Shown in pieces: positions 7,311 to 15,482 of a stretch of 64,000 nucleotides of DNA (positions are counted from its first letter, which is position 1; every line of letters begins with the position of its first letter). Where the stretch lies: the NCBI RefSeq assembly GCF_015999335.1, contig NZ_JAEACP010000003.1:62001-126000 (forward strand), given 5' to 3'. The notes beneath the pieces are model-generated. The model saw nothing but the letters and a program-made list of their open reading frames with translations, was not told where the DNA came from and did not search any database. This stretch comes from Tabrizicola soli (GTDB taxonomy: Bacteria; Pseudomonadota; Alphaproteobacteria; Rhodobacterales; Rhodobacteraceae). A program made the position numbers and the translations under genes.

Positions 7311-8418
7311 GGAAGGCCTTTTGCAGGCTGATGCTCCAGAACTCGGGCCGGGCGAGGGTTTCCACGAAATGCTGCGCGGCTGTGCCCTGGCCGAAACCCG
7401 CATGCGGGACGGCCTGGCGGCCCCAGTGGGTGCGCAGGAAATCGAGGATCACGGCGCGGTCCTCGGCCTCGCAGGCGGTGACCGAGGGCGCGTCGGAGCG
7501 GTTGGACTGGCGGGTGCCGATGTCGAGCGAGGGCAGGCCGAGGAAGGGGGCCTCGCGCACACCGGCGGAGGAGTTGCCGACCATGCAGGCGGCGTTCTTC
7601 ATCAGCTCGGAGAAATGGGCGAAGCGCATGGAGGGGAGGAGGCGGAAGCGGTCCCTGGGCAGCTTTTCAAGGACTTCGAAGATGGCCTGCGAGCCGGGGT
7701 CGTTGTTGGGCGCGATGGTCACGAAGCTGCGGCCGCTGTCGGCAAGCGCGCCGAAGAGGTCGGCCGCCTGCCGGCCGATCGTGTCCTGTTCCGAGGTCAC
7801 GGGGTGGAAGGTGGCGATGCCGAATTCGGCGAAGGGGATGGCGTAATGGGCGCGCACCTCGTCGAGCGTCACGCCGGAGGGGCGGGCGTGGAAGTCGAGC
7901 TCGGGCGAGCCGATGGCGTGGATCGTCTCCTCGGGTTCGCCGAGCGCGCGGACCCGGCGGGCGGCGGCCTCGGAGGAGACGAAATGGTGGGTGCAGAGCT
8001 TGGTGTTGCAGTGGCGGAAGACCTCGTCGATGGTGCCCGAGACCTCGCCGCCCTCGACATGGGCCGAGCGGATGTAGTTGGTCGCGGCGACCAGCGCGCC
8101 GGCCATGGCCTCGATCCGGTCGCCGTGCAGGACGATGAGGTCGGGCCGGGCGCGGTGGACGAAGGCGGAGAAGCCGGTGACGGTGCGGGCGAGGATCAGG
8201 TCCTGGGGGTCGCCCTCCTGCTGGTTGACGAACTCCTCGACCGCGATGCCGGGCATGCGGCGGACCTCGTTGCGGGTGAGGCCGTAGCGGTCCATCATGT
8301 GCATGCCGGTGACGAAGAAGGTCACAAGGTGGCCCGCGTCCCGCGCGGCGGCCGCAAGCGGCTCCAGCTTGCCGAAGTCGGCGCGGGTGCCGGTGAGGAA
8401 GAGGAGGTGGCGGGTCAT
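7303..8418 (-). CDS. neuC: UDP-N-acetylglucosamine 2-epimerase (hydrolysing), NeuC/LegG type
   Basis: Predicted to convert UDP-GlcNAc (or a UDP-diacetamido sugar) to free ManNAc (or analogue) plus UDP, the first committed step of sialic or legionaminic acid synthesis. 371 residues with the Epimerase_2 fold: FLTGTRADFGKL at the N-terminus, LIVLHGDRIEAM, HVEGGEVSGTIDE, and the UDP-binding GNSSAGVREAP. The GTRADFGKL form is typical of hydrolysing NeuC/LegG enzymes rather than the non-hydrolysing WecB. ATG 8418 is followed by a frame open to the GT30 overlap at 7303-7310. It faces away from the glycosyltransferase gene at 8548, leaving a 129-base divergent region that must hold both promoters. 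Confidence 0.88.
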   Translation of the reverse strand: MTRHLLFLTGTRADFGKLEPLAAAARDAGHLVTFFVTGMHMMDRYGLTRNEVRRMPGIAVEEFVNQQEGDPQDLILARTVTGFSAFVHRARPDLIVLHGDRIEAMAGALVAATNYIRSAHVEGGEVSGTIDEVFRHCNTKLCTHHFVSSEAAARRVRALGEPEETIHAIGSPELDFHARPSGVTLDEVRAHYAIPFAEFGIATFHPVTSEQDTIGRQAADLFGALADSGRSFVTIAPNNDPGSQAIFEVLEKLPRDRFRLLPSMRFAHFSELMKNAACMVGNSSAGVREAPFLGLPSLDIGTRQSNRSDAPSVTACEAEDRAVILDFLRTHWGRQAVPHAGFGQGTAAQHFVETLARPEFWSISLQKAFRD

Positions 8419-8547
8419 GCGTGTCGGACCGTCTGAGTACCTTGCGGATAGCCGAGAACTGCCAGGGCAGCAACCGGGCAACGGCGTGCCGTTGCCAGCG
8501 GTGGCGTCATGGGTTAAGGGGCCTCGTCCCTAGAATGTGCGCAGGCA

Positions 8548-9321
8548 ATGGCCGAACTCAACTGCATCTGCATCAAGTACGGAACAGCATACGGATCGGA
8601 GTATGTAAACCGGCTTCGGGCGGGGCTGGCGCGCAACACGCGGTCGGAACTGCGATTTTTCTGCATGACTGACGACAGGAGCGGGATCGACCGAACGGTG
8701 GAAATCCTGCCTCTCCCTGACGAGCCTTTCGCCACCCGGATGGAGGCGGCGATGGCAAACGCACCGAAACAGGGGCGCCTGAAGAAGATCAGCCTGTTTC
8801 GTCCCGACCTGATCACCGACCTTGATGGGCCGCTCATGGTGTTTGATCTTGATGTGGCTGTTGTCGGACCAGTGGACGAGTTACGTGACTTTGCGCCCGG
8901 CAAGGTCTGCATGCGGCGGGAATGGCGGCACTCCGGCCGCGCGCCTTCGCTTGGGCATGGATCGGTGGAACGGTTCGACCCACGGCTACATGGCTATCTT
9001 TACGAGTTCATGGCGCGCGATCCGGAGGCTGCGGTAGGCCTTGGCGGGGGATCGGAACAGACCTATACCTCGGCCAGCGCAGCACGCGCGGGGGACTTCC
9101 AGCCCTTCCCCGATGACTGGATCGTGTCGTACAAATACGACTGCCGCCCGGCTCGTCCGCTAAACCTGTTCAGGCAGCCGCATCTGCCCGCCAATGCGCG
9201 GGTAGTCTGCTTTCACGGTAGGCCGAAGATGGACGAGGCGGTAGCGGGTTATCGGGCGGGCCTGTCCTCGACCCGGCCATGCGACTGGCTGCGGGATGCA
9301 TGGATGGGAGAAACCAATTGA
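8548..9321 (+). CDS. Putative GT-A type glycosyltransferase
   Basis: 257-residue protein resembling uncharacterised bacterial glycosyltransferases with a NTP-transferase-like fold. Its CICIKYGTAYGSEYVNRL start, FFCMTDD at about residue 40 and the DxD-type segment MVFDLDVAVVGPVDEL (about 92-107) fit a metal-dependent nucleotide-sugar transferase. No signal peptide or membrane segment is seen. The Shine-Dalgarno is weak. It is the first gene of a four-gene plus-strand cassette whose GC content (about 57-63% by hand in sampled lines) is lower than the neighbouring epimerase and GT30 genes (about 73-78%), pointing to separate acquisition. The sugar donor is unknown. Confidence 0.65.
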   Translation: MAELNCICIKYGTAYGSEYVNRLRAGLARNTRSELRFFCMTDDRSGIDRTVEILPLPDEPFATRMEAAMANAPKQGRLKKISLFRPDLITDLDGPLMVFDLDVAVVGPVDELRDFAPGKVCMRREWRHSGRAPSLGHGSVERFDPRLHGYLYEFMARDPEAAVGLGGGSEQTYTSASAARAGDFQPFPDDWIVSYKYDCRPARPLNLFRQPHLPANARVVCFHGRPKMDEAVAGYRAGLSSTRPCDWLRDAWMGETN

Positions 9322-10130
9322 CCCCGGACCCGCTGATCGGCCTGCCGGTTTACCTAATCAACCTGCCGCGCGCCGTCGCACGCCGCACCAGCATGGAACA
9401 GCGCCTGGAGAAGCTCGGGCTGGCCTACGAGTTGTTTCCCGGGGTCGATGGCAAGGCCGAGGAACAGCGCCTGCTGGCGAACACGGATGTTGCCGCCTTC
9501 CGGCGAAACATGGGGCGCGAGATTCTTATCGGAGGCATCGGCTGCTATCACTCGCATCTGGCGGTCTGGGAACGATTCCTGACCTCTGGGCAACCGATTG
9601 CACTGGTGCTGGAGGACGACGTGGTTTTCCACGACGATTTCCTTCCGGCAGTGCGACTGGCGCTTCAAGCCCAGGAACACTGGGATTTCCTGAAGCTGAA
9701 CTGCATCCGGGCCAAGCTTCCAGTCCAGCAGGGCCGGATCGGGCCTTACCGGCTCAATGCCTATATTGGCCCAGCGACCGGGACCGGGGCCTATCTGATC
9801 AACCGCGCGACCGCCTTCAAACTGCTTCCGGCCATGCGCCGGGTGACGCGGGCGACCGACCACGAGATCAACCGTTTCTTCATCCACGATTTTCGCCTGC
9901 GCGGGCTGGAGCCTTTTCCCAGCCATCCCGATGACGGCGGCGAAAGCCTGATCACAGGAAAGGGCTTTGCCGAAGTCCGGAAATTTCCGCTGCATCGACG
10001 CCTGCCGCACTACCGGCTGAAGGCAGGGAACTATCTGCGTCGGTTGTGGTGGCTGGCAAAGCGCGGCGAGATCGTACCGCGCAGGAGCCGACTTCGGCCG
10101 GATGACACTACGGGAAAGGTCGAGGCATGA
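9318..10130 (+). CDS. Glycosyltransferase family 25 protein
   Basis: 270-residue GT25 (LPS-biosynthesis galactosyltransferase-type) enzyme. It opens with the family motif VYLINLPRAVARR, has GCYHSHLAVWERFL and the metal-binding acidic motif VLEDDVVFHDDF (about residue 95). The TTG at 9318 is preferred: it overlaps the previous stop as TTGA and has GGGAG at 9305-9309 at good spacing. An ATG at 9300 would add six residues without a clear ribosome binding site. The 3' end overlaps the next gene by ATGA. The family transfers hexoses onto lipooligosaccharide or similar acceptors; here the acceptor is presumably the glycan built by this locus. Confidence 0.82.
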   Translation: MTPDPLIGLPVYLINLPRAVARRTSMEQRLEKLGLAYELFPGVDGKAEEQRLLANTDVAAFRRNMGREILIGGIGCYHSHLAVWERFLTSGQPIALVLEDDVVFHDDFLPAVRLALQAQEHWDFLKLNCIRAKLPVQQGRIGPYRLNAYIGPATGTGAYLINRATAFKLLPAMRRVTRATDHEINRFFIHDFRLRGLEPFPSHPDDGGESLITGKGFAEVRKFPLHRRLPHYRLKAGNYLRRLWWLAKRGEIVPRRSRLRPDDTTGKVEA

Positions 10131-10855
10131 GCAAGAACGACCTGGGACGCGAGCCCTTCCGCAGCGATGGCCGCCTGATTGTGTCCTACCCAAAGTCCGG
10201 GCGAACCTGGATCGACTTTGCGCTGAAAGCCCATAGCATCGACGCCACGCTGACGCACGCCGGGTGCAGCACCAACTGGCGAGAGATCGGTCGCCCCTTT
10301 TCGGGCATCAGGCCCGAACTGGCCACGCTACCGCTGGTATTCCTGCACCGAAACCCGATCGACACGGCGGTGTCGATGTTCTACCAGGTCCGCTATCGCG
10401 ACCTGCGGCGCGACAGCGGGCGCTACTGGCGAATGTACCTGCCGCTTCTGATGCGGGGCGCGCTGCCGCCATGCGACATCGACAGCTTTGTCCTGCATCC
10501 AACGCATGGCATCGAGAAGGTCTGCCGCTTCAACCGGGCCTGGTTGGACCATCTTGCGGGGCGGACAGACTGCCTGACCCTGACTTACGAAGCGTTGCGT
10601 ACCGATCCTGCGGCCGGTTTCCAGCGGCTGCTGGATTTTTTCGACATAAGCGGCGTGACCGGCGCGGACCTTGCAGAGGCCGCAACCTTCGACAAGATGA
10701 AGACTGCCGAGCAGAAGGGCGGTATGGCTGCGACAAGCCCCGGGGCAAAAGTGCGCAAGGGCAAGGTGCGCGGCTATGTCGAAGAATTGCGCCCGGACAC
10801 CATTACTGCCTGCCGCGCGATCATGGACCGCTTTGGCTTCGGCAAGGAGGCCTGA
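10127..10855 (+). CDS. Sulfotransferase domain protein (PAPS-dependent), first of pair
   Basis: Putative cytosolic sulfotransferase, 242 residues, using PAPS. The 5'-phosphosulfate loop YPKSGRTWIDF (residues about 22-32), the 3'-phosphate-binding HRNPIDTAVSMF (about 75-86) and a C-terminal RKGKVRGY resembling the RKGxxG motif are present, the canonical layout of Sulfotransfer_1 enzymes. It overlaps the GT25 gene by ATGA and is followed 1 base later by the second sulfotransferase. In a glycan cassette the likely acceptor is a sugar hydroxyl, but lipid or other acceptors cannot be excluded. Confidence 0.82.
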   Translation: MSKNDLGREPFRSDGRLIVSYPKSGRTWIDFALKAHSIDATLTHAGCSTNWREIGRPFSGIRPELATLPLVFLHRNPIDTAVSMFYQVRYRDLRRDSGRYWRMYLPLLMRGALPPCDIDSFVLHPTHGIEKVCRFNRAWLDHLAGRTDCLTLTYEALRTDPAAGFQRLLDFFDISGVTGADLAEAATFDKMKTAEQKGGMAATSPGAKVRKGKVRGYVEELRPDTITACRAIMDRFGFGKEA

Positions 10856-10856
10856 G

Positions 10857-11495
10857 GTGCCCGTCTATCGCATCGGAACGACGAAGGTCCTGTTCATCCA
10901 CATCCCGAAGACGGCTGGAATGGCCATTGGCGAGCATCTGGGAAAGGCCGGACCTGCCGTGTTCGAAGAGCGCATCCCGGTCCGGGGCGGCGTCTTCGGC
11001 CCGCGCCACCAGCCTGCCGCCGTGCTGAATCGGGTCTTCCTGCCCGAGATGATCGACTATGCCTTCATGGTAGTGCGCCACCCAGTCGCGCGGCTGGTGT
11101 CGGAATACCGCTATCAGCGCCGCAGCGGACTGGTCCAGTTTTCCCGGCTGCGCATGTTCGGCTTCAACGCTTGGCTGCGCTATGCGCTGCACCGGCTGCG
11201 GTCCGACCCGGACTGGAGGGTAGGCCATTTCCGGCCGCAGGTCGATTATGAATGCTTCCGCTGCGAAGTGTTCCGCTATGAGGATGGGTTGGAGCGGGTT
11301 ATGCGGCGCCTTGCCGAGGTCACGGACACCGACCTGCCGCAGGTGACAGCGCCGAGGAATGTCTCGATCCAGCGCCCGGTCAGCGTTTCGCGTCACAGCC
11401 TTTCGCTTATTGCCGAGGCCTATGCGTCGGATTTCCGGCGCTTCGACTATCCGGTCGCGGTGCCTGTGATGACGGGCGTCACGAGTGCGGACTAG
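10857..11495 (+). CDS. Sulfotransferase family protein (Sulfotransfer_2-like), second of pair
   Basis: 212-residue protein with FIHIPKTAGMA (residues about 13-23, the PSB loop of the carbohydrate sulfotransferase group) and VVRHPVARLVSEYRYQ (about 73-88, 3'-PB loop). These place it with Sulfotransfer_2/heparan-type enzymes, a different family from its upstream neighbour. GTG 10857 is chosen because AAGGAGG (10843-10849) lies seven bases upstream; an earlier start would overlap the previous gene by 80 bases. It is the last gene of the cassette and converges on neuB, separated by only six bases. Two sulfotransferases of distinct families suggest two different sulfation sites. Confidence 0.8.
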   Translation: MPVYRIGTTKVLFIHIPKTAGMAIGEHLGKAGPAVFEERIPVRGGVFGPRHQPAAVLNRVFLPEMIDYAFMVVRHPVARLVSEYRYQRRSGLVQFSRLRMFGFNAWLRYALHRLRSDPDWRVGHFRPQVDYECFRCEVFRYEDGLERVMRRLAEVTDTDLPQVTAPRNVSIQRPVSVSRHSLSLIAEAYASDFRRFDYPVAVPVMTGVTSAD

Positions 11496-11501
11496 GGGAA
11501 T

Positions 11502-12530
11502 CTACCCCAGATCCCCCCACTTCAGCTGCGTGTTCCGGGTCACCGCCCGGTTCAGCCGCTTGCCGACCACCTTGTCGAAGTCGTAGGCCGCGATCTCTCC
11601 CGAGCCGGGGCGGCGGGCCCAGATGTCGGCTTCCCCGATCACATGGCCCTCGGGCAGGTCGCGGTCGGCCACGACCGAGCCGCGGGCGAAGCGGTAGACG
11701 TCTTCCTCGGGCGCGGTGCGCTGTTTGGGGTTGTTGGCGGCGATCCAGATCTCGCGGCTGCGGTCGATCAGGTGGCGCAGCTCGGACGGGTCCATCGAGT
11801 TGATGATGTCGGGGCCCTTGCGGTAGCGGCTGTCGGTGTAGTGCCGCTCGAGGATCGAGGCGCCGAGGGCGACGGAGGCCAGCGCCATCTCGGGGCCGAT
11901 GGAATGGTCGGAGAAGCCGACGACGGCCCTGGGGAAGGCGTTCCGCAGCTCGGTCACGCCCTTGAGCGAGACGATCTCGGGCGGCGAGGGGTAGAGGTTG
12001 GTGCATTCCAGGAGCGCATAGTCGATGCCGGCCCGGTCGAGGATCGCGACGCTGGCGCGGATCGTGTCGATGGTCTGCATGCCGGTCGACAGGATCACCG
12101 GCCTGCCCTTGCGCGCGATGTGGCGGATGAGGGGGAGGTTGTCGGCCTCGCCTGAGCCGATCTTGTAGGCGGGGACGTCCAGTTCTTCCAGGAAATCGGC
12201 GGCGGCGCGGCTGAAGGGGGTGGAGATCCAGATCATCCCGAGGGATTCGGTGTAGCGCTTGAGCTCGGCCTCCGCGTCGCGGGAGAGGGCGCAGCGTTCC
12301 ATGACGTGCCAGATCGAGACATCGGCGTTCGGGGGGAAGATCGACTTCGCCTCGTCGGTCATCTCGTCTTCGATGATGTGCGTCTGGTGCTTGATCATCT
12401 CGCAGCCCGCCCCGGCGGCGAGGCGCACCATTTCCTTGGCCACCGCGAGGTCGCCGCCGTGGTTGATGCCGATCTCGGCGATGACGAGCGGCGGATGGTT
12501 CGGGCCGATCTCGCGGTGGGCGATCTTCAT
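11502..12530 (-). CDS. neuB: N-acetylneuraminate/legionaminate synthase family protein (NeuB)
   Basis: Condenses phosphoenolpyruvate with an N-acetylmannosamine-type sugar to give a nonulosonic acid. 342 residues: a NeuB TIM barrel with VIAEIGINHGGD at about residue 15, MIKHQTH, YKIGSGEADNLPLI and STGM, then the C-terminal SAF (antifreeze-like) domain (ARGSVVADRDLPEGHVI from about residue 280). The start at 12530 follows AAAGGAGACC at eight bases. The barrel start and the WHVMERC segment resemble the legionaminate/Neu5Ac group more than pseudaminate synthases, but the exact product is open. It is separated from the other minus-strand nonulosonate genes by the oppositely oriented cassette 8548-11495. 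Confidence 0.88.
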   Translation of the reverse strand: MKIAHREIGPNHPPLVIAEIGINHGGDLAVAKEMVRLAAGAGCEMIKHQTHIIEDEMTDEAKSIFPPNADVSIWHVMERCALSRDAEAELKRYTESLGMIWISTPFSRAAADFLEELDVPAYKIGSGEADNLPLIRHIARKGRPVILSTGMQTIDTIRASVAILDRAGIDYALLECTNLYPSPPEIVSLKGVTELRNAFPRAVVGFSDHSIGPEMALASVALGASILERHYTDSRYRKGPDIINSMDPSELRHLIDRSREIWIAANNPKQRTAPEEDVYRFARGSVVADRDLPEGHVIGEADIWARRPGSGEIAAYDFDKVVGKRLNRAVTRNTQLKWGDLG

Positions 12531-12576
12531 GGGCGGTCTCCTTTGGCTGACGTGCTGCATGAGGGGCCGCGGCCTG

Positions 12577-13119
12577 TCAAGCGAGCGGATAGGTGGCCAG
12601 CACGTCGTAGCGCAGGGTCTTGCCGCCGGGGCGGCTTTGCCAGAGCGTGAGGTCCGGCACCTGCCACGGTCCGGCAGTGAAGCCCGCGCCCATGGCGATG
12701 GCGCGTTCCAGGCGCATCGCGTCGGGCGGCGCTGGCGGGTGGAAGCGGCCGAGGGTGACGTGGGGATGGTACTTGCGCGCGTCCAGCGGGCAGCCGGCGC
12801 GGCGGGCGATGGTCTCGGCTTTCGCTTGCAGCGCGAGGAGCGGGGGCGAGGGCGAGACCCCGGCCCAGGCGACGCGGGGCTTGTCCTTGCCGAAGAGGCC
12901 GAGGCCCTGCAGCGAAAGCGTCAGGCCGGGAGAGCGGAGGGTCTGGAACCCCTCGTGCGCGGCCTCGAGCGCGGGTTCGGGGCAGTCGCCAAGAAACACG
13001 AGGGTGAGGTGCAGGGTCTCGGGTTCCACCTTGCGCGGCAGGGGCAGGAGGAACTGCTGCACCTGCAAGGCGCCGCGGATGTCGGGCGGCAAAGCGATGC
13101 CGAGGAAGGCGCGGATCAT
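12577..13119 (-). CDS. thpR: RNA 2',3'-cyclic phosphodiesterase (2'-5' RNA ligase family)
   Basis: ThpR-type 2H phosphoesterase, 180 residues, which opens 2',3'-cyclic phosphates on RNA ends. Two HxT(x) motifs are present, HLTLVFLG (about residue 42) and HVTLGRFH (about residue 120), at the spacing expected for the family. The N-terminus MIRAFLGIALPP is typical. ATG 13119 overlaps the stop of the HDAC-family gene (ATGA), so it is the third member of a coupled glutathione peroxidase - deacetylase - ThpR operon. No evidence links its function to those partners beyond cotranscription. Confidence 0.87.
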   Translation of the reverse strand: MIRAFLGIALPPDIRGALQVQQFLLPLPRKVEPETLHLTLVFLGDCPEPALEAAHEGFQTLRSPGLTLSLQGLGLFGKDKPRVAWAGVSPSPPLLALQAKAETIARRAGCPLDARKYHPHVTLGRFHPPAPPDAMRLERAIAMGAGFTAGPWQVPDLTLWQSRPGGKTLRYDVLATYPLA

Positions 13120-14240
13120 CGGCGGGACAGTCCGGCAAGACGGTCGCGGATTTCGGGCCGGATCGGGCCTTCGCGCGGCGCGTCGAGAAGGGTGGTGAGG
13201 AGCGGGGGCGCGGGGGCGGGCCTGCCGCCACCGCCCCAGGAGAGCGCGGCCAGCACGGCGGCGGCGGGCGCGGGCAGGCGGTCGGGGATCTCGTGACCGG
13301 CGAGATGCCCCCAGATCGCGGTCCAGAGGCGGCCGACCGACCAGGGGTTGTAGCCGCCTCCGCCCAGGACCAGGACACGGGGGGCCATGGGCAGGAGGGC
13401 TGCTGTGGCCTCGAGATAGGCGCGGTTCGACAGCGCCAGGCGCGAGAGCGGGTCCTCCTCCAGGCTGTCGGCGCCGCATTGCAGGACCAGGGCCTCGGGG
13501 CGGAATTCGGCGACACGGGGCAGGATCAACTCGTGCACGACCATCCGCGCCTCGCTGTCGTTGTAGCCGCGGGGGACCGGCAGGTTGAAGGCGCTGCCCC
13601 CGGCGGTGTCGGCGAGAAGGCCGGTAAAGGGCCAGCGCCCCTCCTCATGGACCGAGATCATGCGCACGCCCGGATCTCCGGCGAACGCCAGTTCCACCCC
13701 GTCCGGATGATGCGCGTCGAGGTCGACATAGGCGATCCGCTGGAGGCCGGCCCGTTGCAGGACCTTGATCGCCAGCACCACATCGTTGAGGTAGCAAAAG
13801 CCGTTCGCCCGGTCCGGCAGGCCGTGATGCGTGCCGCCGCCGGGGACATGGATCGCGCCCGGCCGCGCCGCCAGAAGCTCGGCCGCCAGCATCGTGCCCC
13901 CTGCCCCGGTCGCGGGACGGCGGTAGACTTGGGGAAAGACCGGGTTCGACAGGGTGCCGAGGTTGTGGCGGGCGCGCATCCCGGGCGTGGCCTCGCCCAG
14001 TTCCTCGGCCTCCTGCAGCGCCGCGACATAGGCCGTGTCATGCCAGAGCGCGAGCGCCGCCGGTTTCGCGCGGGGCGAGGTGCGGAAGCGGCCGGCCGGA
14101 AGCCAGCCCAGGGCGCGCGCGAGGTCCATCACGGTCGAGACGCGGGGAACGCGCAGGGGATGGCCGGGGCCGTAGGAGGAGCCGCGATAGACCTCGGACC
14201 CGATGAAGAGGGGGGCTTCGGGCGGCGGCCCCTGGATCAT
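13116..14240 (-). CDS. Histone deacetylase family protein (AcuC/acetylpolyamine amidohydrolase type)
   Basis: Zinc-dependent deacetylase fold, 374 residues. Active-site elements are intact: GGGTHHGL (His138, His139), DLDAHHPDG (zinc ligands Asp175 and His177), QCGADSL (Asp258) and the catalytic Tyr in GGGGYNPW (about 297). The motif HHPDG replaces the more usual HHGDG. Bacterial relatives deacetylate proteins (AcuC on acetyl-CoA synthetase) or acetylpolyamines; no acs gene is near, so the substrate is open. It overlaps its neighbours by ATGA at both ends, between the glutathione peroxidase and thpR genes. Confidence 0.85.
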   Translation of the reverse strand: MIQGPPPEAPLFIGSEVYRGSSYGPGHPLRVPRVSTVMDLARALGWLPAGRFRTSPRAKPAALALWHDTAYVAALQEAEELGEATPGMRARHNLGTLSNPVFPQVYRRPATGAGGTMLAAELLAARPGAIHVPGGGTHHGLPDRANGFCYLNDVVLAIKVLQRAGLQRIAYVDLDAHHPDGVELAFAGDPGVRMISVHEEGRWPFTGLLADTAGGSAFNLPVPRGYNDSEARMVVHELILPRVAEFRPEALVLQCGADSLEEDPLSRLALSNRAYLEATAALLPMAPRVLVLGGGGYNPWSVGRLWTAIWGHLAGHEIPDRLPAPAAAVLAALSWGGGGRPAPAPPLLTTLLDAPREGPIRPEIRDRLAGLSRR

Positions 14241-14752
14241 TGCAGCATCGCCTCGATCCGGCCGACGATCTGCGCGCTGCCCGGCTGGACCGGGGCGCCG
14301 AAGGTGGCGGCGATGCTGCCGTCGGGCGCGATCAGCACCTTGTTGAAGTTCCAGCCGGGGACGAAGCCGGTCTCCTTGCGCGCCCAGGCGTAGAAGGGAT
14401 GCGCGGCCGCACCCCTGACATGGGTGATCTCGGTCATCGGCAGCGTGATGTCGAAGGTCATGGCGCAGTATTCCTTGACCGCGGCCGCGTCGGCAAGCTC
14501 CTGGTTGAAGTCGTCGGAGGGGACGGCCAGGATCAGCGCCCGGTCGCCGAAGCGGTCGTGCAGGTCCTGCAGGCCATCGAACTGCCCGGCAAAGCCGCAA
14601 AGCGAGGCGGTGTTGACCACAAGGACCGGCTTGCCGCGCCAGTCGTCCAGCGCGATCTCGCCCCCGTCGATCGAGGCGAAGCGGAAGCCTTCGGCCGCCG
14701 CGAGGGGGGTGGCGGCCAGAACCGCCAGGAAGAGCACCGGAAGCTGTCGCAT
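14237..14752 (-). CDS. Glutathione peroxidase family protein, exported
   Basis: 171-residue thiol peroxidase of the GPx family with a Sec signal peptide (LPVLFLAVLAATPLAAA, cleavage near residue 20). The peroxidatic Cys52 is in NTASLCGFAGQF, and the GWNFNKVLI segment carries the conserved Trp-Asn-Phe. The usual FPCNQF element is replaced by VPSDDFNQE, so one catalytic-tetrad position and the frequent second Cys differ from classical GPx. I expect a periplasmic peroxide- or hydroperoxide-reducing role, probably with thioredoxin-like rather than glutathione reductant. It is the first gene of the coupled operon 14752-12577. Confidence 0.83.
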   Translation of the reverse strand: MRQLPVLFLAVLAATPLAAAEGFRFASIDGGEIALDDWRGKPVLVVNTASLCGFAGQFDGLQDLHDRFGDRALILAVPSDDFNQELADAAAVKEYCAMTFDITLPMTEITHVRGAAAHPFYAWARKETGFVPGWNFNKVLIAPDGSIAATFGAPVQPGSAQIVGRIEAMLQ

Positions 14753-14922
14753 GGCCTGACCCTTTGCACCTGATTGACCGCCAGAGCAGGTAATCCGGAC
14801 CTGAGACAGGTCAATCTTTCGGGAATTGTCCTGTGATTTTGGGAAACTTCATGCCATACTGAAGTTTGAGGTGGCAGAGCAGCGGCGAGACCCGCGAAAA
14901 GCGGGCAGCCAGGGTGACAGAG

Positions 14923-15411
14923 ATGGGCAGGCAAGACCAGATCGCGCCCCCTTTTTCCGAGGGGGGAGCGGCAGCGAAAATCCAATATGGCGCATTGTGC
15001 TGGCGGCAGAGTCCGGCCGGGGTCGAGGTGCTGCTGATCACCAGCCGCGACACCGGGCGCTGGGTCATCCCGAAGGGCTGGCCGATGCCGGGCCTCGCGC
15101 CCGAGGCGGCCGCGGCGCAGGAGGCCTGGGAGGAGGCCGGGGTCGAGGGGGTGATGAACCCGGTCAGCCTTGGCCGCTACGGCTATCACAAGGTCCTGTC
15201 GGCCGAGGCGCAGGTGCCCTGCGCGGTGGCGGTCTACGGGCTGCGGGTGGTGCGGCTGGCCGAGAAGTTCCCCGAGGTCAAGGAACGGCGCCGGCAATGG
15301 TTCCCGCCCGAGGTGGCCGCAGACCTGGTGCATGAGCCCGAGCTTGCGCGGATCATCCTGCGCTTCGTGCCGCCACGGGAAGGCCGCCCCGCCCCGATCG
15401 CGGGGGAATGA
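14923..15411 (+). CDS. Nudix hydrolase
   Basis: 162-residue Nudix-fold hydrolase resembling the diadenosine/diphosphoinositol polyphosphate group (WVIPKGWPM start). The Nudix box reads GWPMPGLAPEAAAAQEAWEE followed by AGV: the QEAWEEAG core is present, but Arg of RE is Gln and the first Glu of the GX5E position is Leu, as seen in some family members. ATG 14923 is preferred over a TTG at 14866 because nothing conserved precedes MGRQDQI. It is transcribed away from the glutathione peroxidase operon. The natural substrate is not predictable. Confidence 0.82.
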   Translation: MGRQDQIAPPFSEGGAAAKIQYGALCWRQSPAGVEVLLITSRDTGRWVIPKGWPMPGLAPEAAAAQEAWEEAGVEGVMNPVSLGRYGYHKVLSAEAQVPCAVAVYGLRVVRLAEKFPEVKERRRQWFPPEVAADLVHEPELARIILRFVPPREGRPAPIAGE

Positions 15412-15423
15412 TCCGCCAGGCCA

Positions 15424-15451
15424 TTGACCTTGGGCGGCAAATCCATAGCTA
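15424..15451 (+). promoter_or_regulatory. Candidate sigma-70-like promoter for the DUF1178 gene
   Basis: TTGACC (15424-15429) is followed after 16 bases by TAGCTA (15446-15451), inside the 12-base perfect palindrome CCATAGCTATGG (15443-15454). The ATG of the DUF1178 gene is 31 bases downstream. The assignment rests on consensus-like hexamers only. Confidence 0.35.
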
Positions 15452-15482
15452 TGGCCGGTGATCCATTGCGGGGACCAGGGGG

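Noticed and set aside
6069-7403. Longer start for the first GT30 gene at 7403
   Set aside because: The added 31 residues overlap deep into the epimerase gene and do not resemble a WaaA N-terminus.
8419-8547. Possible small RNA or leader peptide between the divergent glycan genes
   Set aside because: No convincing promoter, terminator or structured element; it is treated as divergent promoter space.
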